Origin: Desulfobulbaceae bacterium
GTDB lineage: Bacteria; Desulfobacterota; Desulfobulbia; Desulfobulbales; Desulfocapsaceae
Direction: 5' to 3'
DNA length: 64,000 nucleotides
NCBI GenBank assembly: GCA_026988015.1
Contig: JALSMA010000081.1
Location: forward strand, 1 to 64,000
A program made the position numbers and the translations under genes. Within the stretch, counting starts at the first letter, position 1. Each line of letters opens with the position of its first letter. The notes below the pieces were generated by a model, which saw only the letters and a list, made by a program, of their open reading frames with translations, did not search any database and was not told the DNA's origin. Of this stretch, positions 9,547 through 19,998 are shown piece after piece.

Positions 9547-10858
9547 AAAGTAATCCTTTGCCGGGTGACATGATAAGCTCTGTAAGTATTTTTTTGTCAG
9601 CTTCCATGATGTCTTCAGGGACCTTTTGGCCATTGGTGACAAATGAATAGGGGATATTCTCTTTAATCTGGATGTCAAGCAGGACTCCAAGGCTTGTGCA
9701 CTCATCAATTTTTGTGACAATGGTGTTGTCAAGGCCAAGGACAGAGAAGCGTTGAATGGCATCAAAGAGTTCTCTTTCTCTGGTTGTGGCAGAGAGAACA
9801 AGGTGCTTCTCGATGAACAGATCCGGTTGTAGAAATGTGAGCAGTTCATCGATGCAGTATGTGTCCTGGGGGCTTCGACCTGCTGTGTCAATAAGAACAA
9901 GATCCTTATCCCGCATGTTGAGTAGTGCATTTTCGAGCTGTTCAGGACTAATAACAACCTCCACGGGTATGTTCATAATATCTCCATACACTTTGAGTTG
10001 TTCCACTGCGGCAATTCTATAGGTGTCTATGGTTATAAATCCTATTTTTGATGAGTTGCTACTGAGTTGATTTGCGGCAATTTTGGCTAGCGTTGTTGTT
10101 TTACCGACACCAGTAGGCCCAACCAGTGCAATGCGGTGTTGTTTCTGTTTCTCACCTGAGAGGCTGTTGTTAACGTGTATTAGATCTATAATTGTCTCTT
10201 TCAGAAATTGTTCTTGTTTAAATGGATCTGAAATATCTTCAAGGGTTAAAGATTCTTTGGCGAAAGCGGAAATTGTCCGGGCTGTGTCATCACTGATTCC
10301 GAATTCATTTAAGCGGTTCTGGAGGAGAGTGAGTGGACTGTCTGTGACAGCAGGTCTAGCAGGGTGTGTGGCTTCGTTGGTATCTGGGATGGGTTGGTTC
10401 ATCCGCATCATTTGCTGACCCAGAGTTTTAATCATGCCTTTCAGTTCATCAACTTCGGCCTGGATTAAATCTTTCCCTACGGATGAATCGGAGTCCTGTG
10501 TCTCTATTTTGTCTGTTTTGCGATCTTTTTGTGAGTCTGGTTGAGAGATACGCATCTCGGAATCATAGGTCAGCGCTACATTAACAGAGTCGCTGTTATT
10601 GGTTCTAAGAAGGAGGTTACGTTCAGACTGGAGTGGGTCTGTGGCTTGGGTGTCGTCCGATAGGGCGGAACCGCCCTTGTGAGGCCACATGTCATCAATT
10701 GCTGCGGTAATTTCGAAATAGCTCTTGCCGAGAAGGCCGAGTCTTCCTTTGCGAACGGTTTTTGTAGAAAGAATAAGGGCGTCAGGCCCAAGTTCGTCCT
10801 TAACCATTTTCAGGCCGCTGGCCATATCTGTAGATTCGAATACTTTAACTTGCATCAA
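9539..10858 (-). CDS. flhF: SRP-like GTPase FlhF
   Basis: MMQVKVFESTDMASGLKMVKDELGPDALILSTKTV; IALVGPTGVGKTTTLAKIAA. Confidence 0.96.
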   Translation of the reverse strand: MMQVKVFESTDMASGLKMVKDELGPDALILSTKTVRKGRLGLLGKSYFEITAAIDDMWPHKGGSALSDDTQATDPLQSERNLLLRTNNSDSVNVALTYDSEMRISQPDSQKDRKTDKIETQDSDSSVGKDLIQAEVDELKGMIKTLGQQMMRMNQPIPDTNEATHPARPAVTDSPLTLLQNRLNEFGISDDTARTISAFAKESLTLEDISDPFKQEQFLKETIIDLIHVNNSLSGEKQKQHRIALVGPTGVGKTTTLAKIAANQLSSNSSKIGFITIDTYRIAAVEQLKVYGDIMNIPVEVVISPEQLENALLNMRDKDLVLIDTAGRSPQDTYCIDELLTFLQPDLFIEKHLVLSATTRERELFDAIQRFSVLGLDNTIVTKIDECTSLGVLLDIQIKENIPYSFVTNGQKVPEDIMEADKKILTELIMSPGKGLLYE

Positions 10859-12944
10859 AATTCACGCTGCCGATAGATCTGATTTTAATGGTTGGGATAA
10901 TCTCATTGTGTGAGATAACCACAAGTTGCGGATAGTATCGTTCTGTGAGTTTCCTTACATGAGGGCGAATTTGGGGAGCTGCCAGTAAAGTGGGGCGCTG
11001 GCCTCCTTCAAACAGTGGAATAGCTTCGCCAATGGAATCAAGAATAAGCTGAGCTTTGCCAGGGTCGATGGCAAGATAGCTTCCAGTCTCTTTATGTTGT
11101 ACAGATTTGGAAATTTCCTCTTCAACGGTTTTGTCAAGGGTGATGAGGGGGATCACATTATCTACAGCAAGGTCATGACTGATGGTTCTTGAAAGGGCAT
11201 GGCGTACATATTCTGTGAGGATGTCAGTGTCTTTTGTAACCGGGGCCCAGTCGGCCATAGATTCCAGGATGGTACGAAGATCTCTGATGGAGACGCTCTC
11301 TGAAAGAAGGTTCTGGAGAATGCGCATTATGGTGCCAAGACTGAGCACATCAGGGATAAGTTCCTCAACGAGTTTCGGATAGGTTTTGGCAAGGTTATCA
11401 AGGAGATTCTGTACCTCCTGTCGGCCTATAAGTTCGTGGGCATGCTGTTTGATGATTTCGGAAATATGTGTTGCCATGACAGTGGTGCAGTCAACAACAG
11501 TGTAGCCGGCGATCTGAGCCCTCTCTTTCTTGTCTTCGGTGATCCAGATGGCTGGGAGTCCAAATGCAGGTTCCTGGGTTGGTACCCCTTTAATTTTTTC
11601 GGTTACCATACCCGGATCCATTGCCATAAAATGGCCAGGGAGCATTTCACATTGTGCTATCTCAACACCTTTCAAGGCAAAGGTGTATTGGTTTGGGGCA
11701 AGCTGGAGGTTATCTTTAATGTGGATTGGAGGAACGATAAAACCGTTGCTCATGGCAAACTGACGACGAATGGACTGGATGCGAACCAGAAGTTCACCAT
11801 CCTGAGAGGCATCCACAAATGGTATCAGGCCATAACCTACCTCTAGTTGAAGCAGATCAACATTGAGCAGTTCTTCGTAATTTTCTTCGGGTTTGAGTAG
11901 AGGCTCGGAAGAAACTTCATCTTTAACAACTGCTTCTTCTTTACGTTTGGTTTTGTCAAGCTGGTAGGCGGTAAAAGCAAGGCAAATTGAAAGCAAAAGA
12001 AAGGGAATAAACGGCAATCCCGGGATCAGAGCCAGCATCATTAAAATACCGGATACCACCCAGAACGCAATCGAGTATCTGCTGAACTGTATTTGCAGAT
12101 CAGAACCGAAATCATTGTCTCCTGAAGAGCGGGTGACAAGAAGGCCGGCAGCAGTTGAGATAATAAGTGCCGGGATCTGGCCAACGAGACCATCACCTAC
12201 CGTTAAGATGGTATAGTTGGCAGCCGCTTCTGCCATGGGCATACCTTTTTGAAGGACACCGATGATAAAACCGGCTCCAATATTAACCAGGGTGATGATA
12301 ATACCAGCAATTGCATCACCTTTTACAAATTTGGAGGCACCGTCCATGGCACCGTGAAAACTTGCTTCATTGCTTATTTCTTCCCGTCTGGCACGGGCCT
12401 CAGTTTCATTGATGAGACCAGCGTTGAGGTCAGCATCAATGGCCATCTGTTTACCAGGCATGGCATCGAGGGTGAAACGTGCAGCAACCTCTGCAACTCT
12501 TCCTGCACCCTTGGTGATAACCATAAAGTTAATCAGAACAAGAATGATAAAAATAACAAGCCCTACAACATAGTTACCTCCAACAACAAACTGGCCAAAG
12601 GATTGAATGACAGAACCTGCTGCCGAGGGACCTTGGTCGCCTTTGAGGAGAATTAGACGGGTAGAGGCGACGTTTAAGGAAAGTCTGAAGAGTGTGGTGG
12701 CAAGAAGAACGGCAGGGAAAATTGAAAAGTCGATGGCCTTGACAGTGAAGAGGCTGATAATCAGAATGAGCAGGGCAATGGTGATATTTATGGAAAGAAA
12801 AAGGTCAAGGAGCAGGGAGGGCAGAGGAATGATCATGATCATCAGTATGGCTACCAGGCCAACAGCAGCCATGACGTCTGCGCGCTGCATGAGATCTTTC
12901 CAATGAAGCTTGTTGAATATGCCTCCGGTTCCAGTCAGTTCCAT
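10845..12944 (-). CDS. flhA: Flagellar export protein FlhA
   Basis: 699 aa; LSINITIALLILIISLFTVKAIDFSIFPAVLLATTLFRLSLNVASTRLIL. Confidence 0.97.
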   Translation of the reverse strand: MELTGTGGIFNKLHWKDLMQRADVMAAVGLVAILMIMIIPLPSLLLDLFLSINITIALLILIISLFTVKAIDFSIFPAVLLATTLFRLSLNVASTRLILLKGDQGPSAAGSVIQSFGQFVVGGNYVVGLVIFIILVLINFMVITKGAGRVAEVAARFTLDAMPGKQMAIDADLNAGLINETEARARREEISNEASFHGAMDGASKFVKGDAIAGIIITLVNIGAGFIIGVLQKGMPMAEAAANYTILTVGDGLVGQIPALIISTAAGLLVTRSSGDNDFGSDLQIQFSRYSIAFWVVSGILMMLALIPGLPFIPFLLLSICLAFTAYQLDKTKRKEEAVVKDEVSSEPLLKPEENYEELLNVDLLQLEVGYGLIPFVDASQDGELLVRIQSIRRQFAMSNGFIVPPIHIKDNLQLAPNQYTFALKGVEIAQCEMLPGHFMAMDPGMVTEKIKGVPTQEPAFGLPAIWITEDKKERAQIAGYTVVDCTTVMATHISEIIKQHAHELIGRQEVQNLLDNLAKTYPKLVEELIPDVLSLGTIMRILQNLLSESVSIRDLRTILESMADWAPVTKDTDILTEYVRHALSRTISHDLAVDNVIPLITLDKTVEEEISKSVQHKETGSYLAIDPGKAQLILDSIGEAIPLFEGGQRPTLLAAPQIRPHVRKLTERYYPQLVVISHNEIIPTIKIRSIGSVNFDAS

Positions 12945-12953
12945 AAAATGTTT

Positions 12954-14015
12954 TTATTTTTTCAGTGAGTATACATGGGCCAAAATTTCAGCAACCGCCT
13001 TAAAGAGCTCTTCAGGAATAGCCGCACCTAGATCGATTTTATGCAATAACCGAGCCACAGGTGGGTTCTCAATGAGTGGAATCTTGTTTTCTGTTGCCAA
13101 TTCACGAATTTTCATGGCAACGTGATCAGCACCTTTAGCTATAACTACGGGAGAGTCCATGGTTTTTTGGTCATACTTTATAGCAACTGCAAGATGGGTT
13201 GGATTGGTGACGACCACATCGGCATCAGGGACATCTGCCATCATTCGTTTTCTTGCCATTTCCTGCTGTATGCGTCTGATTTGACCCTTAACATAAGGAT
13301 CACCTTCCATTTCCTTGAACTCCTCCTTCACTTCCTGCTTGGTCATCTTCATTTTCTCTTCCATCTCATGCTTGGTATAGAGAAAATCAATGGCTGCAAT
13401 GAGGATCAGGATCCCACATACCTTGGCTAGGATGAGGCTGGCAACGCGACCAAGATAGAGTACTGTCTCGTATACGCTAGTGTCGACGAGGATAAGAGCC
13501 TGTTCAAAATGTTTTAAAACAGTTGCGTAGGCAATCCACCCGATAAGGACGATTTTGAGAACGGATTTAACAAGATCGACGAGGCTGCGCATGGAAAACA
13601 TTCTCCCAAATCCCTTTATCGGGTTAAGTTTTCCAAAATCGGGGGTGATTGGCTTCGCGGTAAATATCCAGCCAATCTGAAAGACACTGGAGAAAAATCC
13701 TATGACCAGAACAAGAAGAAATAAAGGGGCAAGCAGTATGGCAAGATCTTTTATAACAAACATTGAAAGCCCGATTACATCATTAGATGTTCCCTTAAAT
13801 ATGCCGATGTTTCTCCAGATGGCTGCCATGAACTCAAGTAATCCAGACCAGAATCTGGGCATATAGAAGATCCAGAAGAGAAGGAGCAGGGTGAGCAGGG
13901 CAGCTGTCTGCACCTCTTTGCTCTGGGCGACCTGTCCTTTTTTCTTGAAGTCAGCTCTTCGTTTTGCCGAGGGCGCTTCAGTTTTTTCTCCGCCTGTACT
14001 AGATTCTTCAGCCAT
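12954..14015 (-). CDS. flhB: Flagellar export protein FlhB
   Basis: GEKTEAPSAKRRADFKKKGQVAQSKEV; autocleavage motif VVTNPTHLAVAIKYD. Confidence 0.97.
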   Translation of the reverse strand: MAEESSTGGEKTEAPSAKRRADFKKKGQVAQSKEVQTAALLTLLLLFWIFYMPRFWSGLLEFMAAIWRNIGIFKGTSNDVIGLSMFVIKDLAILLAPLFLLVLVIGFFSSVFQIGWIFTAKPITPDFGKLNPIKGFGRMFSMRSLVDLVKSVLKIVLIGWIAYATVLKHFEQALILVDTSVYETVLYLGRVASLILAKVCGILILIAAIDFLYTKHEMEEKMKMTKQEVKEEFKEMEGDPYVKGQIRRIQQEMARKRMMADVPDADVVVTNPTHLAVAIKYDQKTMDSPVVIAKGADHVAMKIRELATENKIPLIENPPVARLLHKIDLGAAIPEELFKAVAEILAHVYSLKK

Positions 14016-14064
14016 ATTGTATCACTGTTAGAGGGGGGATTGGTTCATACTACAGTAAAAAACT

Positions 14065-14080
14065 TGCAAAAAATTTGCCG
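14065..14080 (-). promoter_or_regulatory. Candidate sigma-54 promoter upstream of flhB
   Basis: Minus strand CGGCAA-ATTTT-TTGCA: GG-N10-GC spacing and full TTGCA -12 element, 50 nt from the flhB start. Confidence 0.6.
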
Positions 14081-14259
14081 GTAACGGCAGAAATGAAAAC
14101 ATGCGACTTCGGTTAGTTGGTGTCAGTTCGAAAATGCATTTTCGCCCAGGTTTTTCGTTATTCTTGAAAAATAATCCTTTAAATATTAACTACATGGCTG
14201 CACTGTATTTTAGAGAGATGTTACGACTTTAAACGAAAAATCTATTTTGGGATAAGCTC

Positions 14260-15039
14260 CTAGTTAAGCATCTGGAGAATGGTCGCAAGTCTTCCGCCAA
14301 GATTGTCAAATTCTCGTCTCAAAAGGATGGTGACAATGGGAAGAGTCAAACCAATGACTGTAAAAGAGATCCCGATATTGAGTGGAAATGAGAGCAGGAA
14401 GACATTCAACTGTGGGAAAACTCTGGCAAGGATACCTAAAATCAGGCCGGAAAGTAAAAGAACAGCAAGAACGGGTGCGCTGAATTGAATTCCAAGGACA
14501 AATATCCGTGATGACAGTTCCATCAGGTAAGGAATTGCTTCCCCGGAAATATTAAAAACACCAGGTGGTAAAAGGGTGTAGGATTTAGCAGCCAACTGAA
14601 GAAAAATATGATGCCCGTCAATGGCAAGAAAGATGAGAATAGCAAAGACGTTCTGAAACTGTGATATCAAAGAGAGCTGTCTTTCATTCTGGGGGTCAAA
14701 AATATTAGCTGCTGCAAAACCCATTTGATAGCCGATTACGGTACCACCATATTCAACAGCGGTGAATATCATTCGGGCGATCAGCCCAATCATTGTTCCA
14801 AGCAATACTTCTGTTACCACGAGAAGCAAAAAACTTGCAGGAGTAAAGGTAACCTGGGGCATAGTTGGTTCCATGACCGGGAAAAGAACTAGGGCAATCA
14901 TGAAAACCAGTCCAGCTTTTATCCTGGCAGGGGTCTGGTTGGCCAGAAGAACAGGGATTGCTGAAACAAATCCGGCAACTCTTGAGAGGCATATAAGGAA
15001 GATCTGAAATTCATTTATGGGGATAAGTTGCAGATCCAC
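14260..15039 (-). CDS. fliR: Flagellar export protein FliR
   Basis: 259-aa multi-TM ORF; EYGGTVIGYQMGFAAANIFDPQNERQ; follows fliQ. Confidence 0.94.
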   Translation of the reverse strand: MDLQLIPINEFQIFLICLSRVAGFVSAIPVLLANQTPARIKAGLVFMIALVLFPVMEPTMPQVTFTPASFLLLVVTEVLLGTMIGLIARMIFTAVEYGGTVIGYQMGFAAANIFDPQNERQLSLISQFQNVFAILIFLAIDGHHIFLQLAAKSYTLLPPGVFNISGEAIPYLMELSSRIFVLGIQFSAPVLAVLLLSGLILGILARVFPQLNVFLLSFPLNIGISFTVIGLTLPIVTILLRREFDNLGGRLATILQMLN

Positions 15040-15045
15040 CGGATT

Positions 15046-15309
15046 TTACAGGGTGCCAATGGCAGTGAAAATACTGGATGTGAATTTAATGATGGTGTGT
15101 ATCATCCAGGGAGTCGTGATCAACATTGTAATAAAGACTGCTACTATTTTAGGAATAAAGGTGAGAGTCTGCTCATTGATCTGTGTGGTGGCTTGGAATA
15201 TGGAAACGATAAGGCCTACAATCATCCCGGCGAGAAGGGTGGGTCCGGCAAGAAGAAGAGTGGTCTGTACAGCACGTCTGCAGATATCTACAACAAATTC
15301 TATGCTCAT
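15046..15309 (-). CDS. fliQ: Flagellar export protein FliQ
   Basis: MSIEFVVDICRRAVQTTLLLAGPTLLAGMIVGLIVSIFQATTQINEQTLTFIPK. Start refined from 15345 to ATG 15309, just after the fliP stop. Confidence 0.95.
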   Translation of the reverse strand: MSIEFVVDICRRAVQTTLLLAGPTLLAGMIVGLIVSIFQATTQINEQTLTFIPKIVAVFITMLITTPWMIHTIIKFTSSIFTAIGTL

Positions 15310-15310
15310 G

Positions 15311-16087
15311 TCAGCCCTTGAAACTTTGAATGAGTGAACCAACAATTAATGCCCATCCGTCAACGAGAACAAAAAGCAGCAGCTTGAAGGGCATGGAGAT
15401 AATAACAGGAGGGAGCATCATCATTCCCATTGACATGAGAATGGAGGCAACAACCATGTCTATCACAAGAAATGGTACGTAGATCATAAAACCCATTTGA
15501 AAGGCGCGTTTCAGTTCGGATAGCATGAAGGCGGGAATCAGGGTCATGGTTGGGATGTCTTTTTGGTCAAACGGCTTATTGTCCATAGTTATTCCGGAAA
15601 GCATGGTGAGTTCAGACTCCTTGACCTGAGAAAACATAAAATCACGCATTGGTTGAACTGCCTTAGTCAGAGCATCATTTTGATTTATTTCCTCATTCAA
15701 ATAGGGTTGCAGGGCTTCGACATTAATGCGGTCGATGGTAGGAGCCATGATGAAAAAACTGAGAAAGAGAGAAAGAGCGATAATAACCTGGGTTGGGGGC
15801 ATGTTCTGGGTACCCATGGCCTGACGTACAAATCCAAGTACAATGACAATACGGGTGAAGCAGGTTGTCATTAGAAGAATGGCCGGGGCAATAGAAAGTA
15901 CAGTGAGAAGGAACAGGATTTGAAGGCCTGTTGAGACCTGGTCCGGGTTGGTTGCGTTTTCCACCCCAAAACTGATAGTGGGCATGCTTACAGCATAAGT
16001 CGCAGTCGGCAGGAATAGAGATAATAAAGCGAGGCAGAGAATACAAGTAGGCTTCCCTGAAGATGCTTCAGTCTTTGTTCTTATCAT
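15311..16087 (-). CDS. fliP: Flagellar export protein FliP
   Basis: TCFTRIVIVLGFVRQAMGTQNMPPTQVIIALSLFLSFFIMAP. Confidence 0.97.
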   Translation of the reverse strand: MIRTKTEASSGKPTCILCLALLSLFLPTATYAVSMPTISFGVENATNPDQVSTGLQILFLLTVLSIAPAILLMTTCFTRIVIVLGFVRQAMGTQNMPPTQVIIALSLFLSFFIMAPTIDRINVEALQPYLNEEINQNDALTKAVQPMRDFMFSQVKESELTMLSGITMDNKPFDQKDIPTMTLIPAFMLSELKRAFQMGFMIYVPFLVIDMVVASILMSMGMMMLPPVIISMPFKLLLFVLVDGWALIVGSLIQSFKG

Positions 16088-16406
16088 TATGTCCGGCTGC
16101 AGAGGTTAGAGTTTCGGAGAAGGACGCTGTTTTGCATCTTTCTATAGGGGAAAGTAATGAGATGGTCTCGTTGCCAATTCCTATCAGATATTCTCGGCCG
16201 TCAACCTCGATCAGGCAAAGTGATTTTTTAGGCATAATATGACGAATTTCACAGATTTTTATCCTTGAGTCAGAGTTGGATTTAGCAAAGGAAAACTTTT
16301 TTCTTACAAGGCCATAAATAATCAGTAATATCCCTAAAACGACAAACAGACCCCACAGCATATTGAAACCGGTGGAAAGCAGAGACGGGTCATTGTTTGG
16401 TATCAT
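16068..16406 (-). CDS. fliO: FliO-like flagellar protein
   Basis: 112 aa, one TM near the N-terminus, LIEVDGREYLIGIGNETISLL; between fliN and fliP. Confidence 0.8.
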   Translation of the reverse strand: MIPNNDPSLLSTGFNMLWGLFVVLGILLIIYGLVRKKFSFAKSNSDSRIKICEIRHIMPKKSLCLIEVDGREYLIGIGNETISLLSPIERCKTASFSETLTSAAGHNDKNKD

Positions 16407-16414
16407 CTCAGTTC

Positions 16415-16834
16415 CTAACCCAACTGTTCAACTCGATCCACGGGACTCACAATATCGGTGAGTCGAATACCGAATTTGTCACCGATCATTACAGCCTCGC
16501 CTTTTGCGATCAGGCGTTCGTTGACATAAAGGTCCAGAGGGTCGCCTGCTAATTTATCGAGTTCGATGATATACCCTTCTCCCATCTTAAGAAGGTCTTT
16601 TAAAAGGATCTTACTGCGACCGACTTCTACAGAAATCTGCAGAGGGACGTCGTATAAAAACTCCAGACCTCGTGCTGTTTGTTCCTGGGCGGTGATGCTA
16701 TCCCCATGTTCTGTTTCTTCTGTACTGGAGTGGGTGTCCATCCCCTCATCGTCAAGCAATTCTTTGATTTCCTCAGGTTGCGGTTTAGCGCTTTCCTGAA
16801 TAGTTTCATCTGACATCTTATTCTCCTTGGTCAT
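16415..16834 (-). CDS. fliN: Flagellar motor switch protein FliN
   Basis: LYDVPLQISVEVGRSKILLKDLLKMGEGYIIELDKLAGDPLDLYVNERLIAKGEAVMIGDKFGIRLTDIVS. Confidence 0.96.
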   Translation of the reverse strand: MTKENKMSDETIQESAKPQPEEIKELLDDEGMDTHSSTEETEHGDSITAQEQTARGLEFLYDVPLQISVEVGRSKILLKDLLKMGEGYIIELDKLAGDPLDLYVNERLIAKGEAVMIGDKFGIRLTDIVSPVDRVEQLG

Positions 16835-17810
16835 AAACGCCTGTCAGGTGGATGGCTCTCTTGCCGTTGATCGTTCCTGGGATGGCGAAAAATTTGAGGT
16901 TTTCTTCAACAAGTATTTTAAGTGGTGAATTGGGGTCGTAATCAATATCTATGACATCACCTTTCTGTAAATTCATAATCCTCTTAACAGGCATGGTAAC
17001 TGTGCCTGACTGGGCTATTACCGTGGCTGACATCCTTTCAAGCTCTCCAAGGATCAGATCCTGCCAGCCTGATTGTCGGACAGTTTTGACTGTAAGAAGA
17101 TCACGCAACGGCTCGCGGATCGGGTCGAGTGTGGCAACCGGAAAAACAAGGTCAAAAGTACCTGTAAGATTACCGGCTTTAATTTGGAAACGTCCGGCAA
17201 GAATATCAGCATCGGCCTCTGCAATGGAAACAAGTCTTGAATTGGACTCGAGTTTGACAATTGACGACTCAAGTTCAATAATCTGAGTGAAGGCCTTGTC
17301 AATGTCAGAACAGGCTTTGGTCATGGTGGTTTTCAGGACATTGAGCTCAATGGTTGTGGGTTTGCGGTCAAGGTGAAGAGGAGCAATTTCAGTGGATGCA
17401 CCAAGCATGATTTCAACCAGAGAAAAACAGAGCTCAGAGCCGAGCACCATGAGGACACCATTTTTTAGTGGCTCAAGGCTCAGGACCCCGATGGCACCGG
17501 CGTCTTTTTGTGAAAGAATGTATTCTTGAAATTCCAGAGTATCAATAGCAGTTCTGGTTATGGTAACAGTTCTCTGGAGCTGATTAGTGAGACTTATGCC
17601 GTAGTTGGTCGCGAAATTATCAAGAACAATGTCAAGATTTGGTATTCTCTGCTGTTTTTCAGATGAGCCGGCCATCTGAAAGATGTTCAAAGGGGAAACA
17701 TTTCTCTGGTCAACAGAGGAACCTTCATCTTTTAGGTCTGTAGATACCTGGCCACTTTTTATCCCAAGCAGCAGCTCTTCGATCTGTTCTTTTGTTAAGA
17801 TAGGTTCCAC
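16818..17810 (-). CDS. fliM: Flagellar motor switch protein FliM
   Basis: LTKEQIEELLLGIKSGQ; GVLMVLGSELCFSLVEIMLGAS; C-terminal SpoA-like domain. Confidence 0.96.
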   Translation of the reverse strand: MEPILTKEQIEELLLGIKSGQVSTDLKDEGSSVDQRNVSPLNIFQMAGSSEKQQRIPNLDIVLDNFATNYGISLTNQLQRTVTITRTAIDTLEFQEYILSQKDAGAIGVLSLEPLKNGVLMVLGSELCFSLVEIMLGASTEIAPLHLDRKPTTIELNVLKTTMTKACSDIDKAFTQIIELESSIVKLESNSRLVSIAEADADILAGRFQIKAGNLTGTFDLVFPVATLDPIREPLRDLLTVKTVRQSGWQDLILGELERMSATVIAQSGTVTMPVKRIMNLQKGDVIDIDYDPNSPLKILVEENLKFFAIPGTINGKRAIHLTGVYDQGE

Positions 17811-17825
17811 TGTACTATCCTGCTG

Positions 17826-18344
17826 TTATTGTACCACAAAATCAGTGAAGTAAATGGCCTTTACCTTGCCGGTCTGGAGGAAAGAGTTGATTTTACTGAT
17901 CAGTTCTGCTTTCAATTGTTTCTTTCCTTGAAGATCCTGTAGCTCTTCATAGGTCTTGTTTCCAACAAGAAGCAGAATGGCATCCCGTATCTGAGGCATT
18001 CTTTTACTTGTCTCTTCAAGTGCCTCTTCTCTGTTGAGTTCAATGGTCAAAGAGGCCTTTACATAATGCCTGTCTTCTTCACTGATGATATTTACAATAA
18101 ATTCTTTGATTTCGACCATGGGGCCAATCACTGTACTCTGAGTGATTTCAGGTATGGGCACATCGAGACCAGGATCAACCTCCTCCTCAACTTTTGGGGT
18201 AGGTTTTAAAAAGAAAAATGCTGCCCCGCCAATGATGAGTAATAGTACCACTGCAGCGGCAATGATAATAATGAGTTTCTTTTTGCCTCCGCCATCCTCT
18301 TCAGAGGAATCAGCATCTTTTTTCTTTTTGTCATCTTTTGCCAT
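17826..18344 (-). CDS. fliL: Flagellar basal body-associated protein FliL
   Basis: N-terminal TM, MVEIKEFIVNIISEEDRHYVKASLTIELN; precedes fliM. Confidence 0.92.
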   Translation of the reverse strand: MAKDDKKKKDADSSEEDGGGKKKLIIIIAAAVVLLLIIGGAAFFFLKPTPKVEEEVDPGLDVPIPEITQSTVIGPMVEIKEFIVNIISEEDRHYVKASLTIELNREEALEETSKRMPQIRDAILLLVGNKTYEELQDLQGKKQLKAELISKINSFLQTGKVKAIYFTDFVVQ

Positions 18345-18360
18345 GGTCTATCCTTTAATT

Positions 18361-19149
18361 TTAAAGTGGGAGCTCTCCCGCCTTGGCACCTTTGGGGCCA
18401 AGCCCTATAATGTTATTGGTGCGAAGAACAAAATCGACTCTTCTGTTTTTAGCTTTATTTTCGGCGCTGTTATTGGGAACAATGGGCCTGTCCGGGCCGT
18501 ATCCAATTGCCGCCATGCGATCCAAGGGGAGCAGATCACTTTTTTTGAAAAATCTCATAACAGCAACTGCGCGATCCACGGACAGATTCCAGTTACTTAT
18601 CTTCCGTTTTGAAATTGGAGTGTTATCGGTGTGTCCTTCAATACGAAGTCGCATTGGAAGAGGCCTTATAATATCAGCAAGCCCACGTAAGGTAGGGTAT
18701 GCGGTCGGAGAAACAATAGCTGTTCCCTGTTGGAACAGGATGGAATCATTGATCCTCAGGATAATGGTATCATCTTCTTTTTTTATCAGTTCAACGTCTT
18801 CAGGGATATTGTCGGACTTTAACTGGGATTGAATTCGTTTATATATTTTTGAAGCCATCTCATTCTGGATGGGAGAAAATTTTGAGATGGGAGGTGACGG
18901 TATGACAGGGATGGAAAACTTACTGGGAGCAGGAAGTGAATGGGCCCCGAAAGCATTTCTTATGGAGGCTGATGCCTCTGCAAATTTCACCTCTTCCATG
19001 TTTGCCATGGAGAGAAGAAGGACAAAAAAAGTGAGGAGCAGGGTTACTAGGTCAGAAAAGGTGACCATCCATGCGGGCGCACCACCACTGCAGTCGCATT
19101 TAGGACATTTTTGTTCTTCCTGAGGAGCCTGTTTTTCTTCGTCAGCCAT
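18361..19149 (-). CDS. motB: Flagellar motor protein MotB
   Basis: GGAPAWMVTFSDLVTLLLTFFVLLLSMANMEE; OmpA-like RIEGHTDNTPISKRKISNWNLSVDRAVAVMRFF. Confidence 0.96.
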   Translation of the reverse strand: MADEEKQAPQEEQKCPKCDCSGGAPAWMVTFSDLVTLLLTFFVLLLSMANMEEVKFAEASASIRNAFGAHSLPAPSKFSIPVIPSPPISKFSPIQNEMASKIYKRIQSQLKSDNIPEDVELIKKEDDTIILRINDSILFQQGTAIVSPTAYPTLRGLADIIRPLPMRLRIEGHTDNTPISKRKISNWNLSVDRAVAVMRFFKKSDLLPLDRMAAIGYGPDRPIVPNNSAENKAKNRRVDFVLRTNNIIGLGPKGAKAGELPL

Positions 19150-19161
19150 TGTAGGAATCTG

Positions 19162-19926
19162 TTATTTAAACGTGGACTCTCTTAATTTCGGGGCAATGAA
19201 TGCATGAAGTTTTTGTTCCATGATTCGAGGGTTTTCACCAGAGAGAATGGACTGCATTCCTTCAATAACAAGGTTCTTGATCAGGGTCTCTGAGGCGGAA
19301 CGGTTCTTGAGCTTCCCTGCCATTGGACTGAAAAAGACGTTGGCAAGGACTGCACCATAGAATGTGGTCAGCAGGGCCACAGCCATGGCAGGACCAATGG
19401 AGTCAGGATCACTCATATTCATAAGCATCTGTACAAGTCCAATCAGTGTTCCGACCATGCCCATGGCAGGGGCATATGCTGCCAGGGAAACAAAGATGTC
19501 CTGTCCTTTGTCATGGCGGTCAGCTATGTATTCTACCTCAGTACTGAGCATGGCCCGGAGGGTTTCAGGTTCCTGGCCATCTACTGCCATCTGCATGGCT
19601 TTTACCAGAAACTCATCTTCAACACTGTCCATCATTCCCTGCAGGGAAAGAATTCCTTCTTTACGGGCCTTGTTGGCAAATTCCATGAGCTGAGTAATTA
19701 GCTCATGGGGTGACTCGTCTTTATTAAGTATGGTTTTTTTGGCAACCGCAACGGCACCCATTATGTCACTGAGTGGGTAATGAACCATGGCAACTCCAAT
19801 GGTTCCACCGCCAACGATTAGGCCAGATGGTATGTTTATAAAAATACTTAATGGGCCACCCTGTATAATGGCCATGAGCATGAGACCAAATGCTATGCAT
19901 ACACCGAGTATTGTTCCAATATCCAA
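19162..19926 (-). CDS. motA: Flagellar motor protein MotA
   Basis: DIGTILGVCIAFGLMLMAIIQGG. Start revised to TTG at 19926 because the track start (19998) lies upstream of the predicted sigma-54 transcription start. Confidence 0.9.
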   Translation of the reverse strand: MDIGTILGVCIAFGLMLMAIIQGGPLSIFINIPSGLIVGGGTIGVAMVHYPLSDIMGAVAVAKKTILNKDESPHELITQLMEFANKARKEGILSLQGMMDSVEDEFLVKAMQMAVDGQEPETLRAMLSTEVEYIADRHDKGQDIFVSLAAYAPAMGMVGTLIGLVQMLMNMSDPDSIGPAMAVALLTTFYGAVLANVFFSPMAGKLKNRSASETLIKNLVIEGMQSILSGENPRIMEQKLHAFIAPKLRESTFK

Positions 19927-19998
19927 AGAAAAATCCCCCGCTATAAAAAATGATAGTAAAGTTTTTTTAATCTTATATTCTAGCGTTTTAAAAAACAA

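Noticed and set aside
9547-9957. N-terminal extension of the flhG ORF
   Set aside because: Overlaps flhF out of frame; the true FlhG N-terminus begins at the ATG at 9546.
12249-12656. Plus-strand 135-aa ORF inside flhA
   Set aside because: Antisense shadow ORF of strongly conserved flhA.
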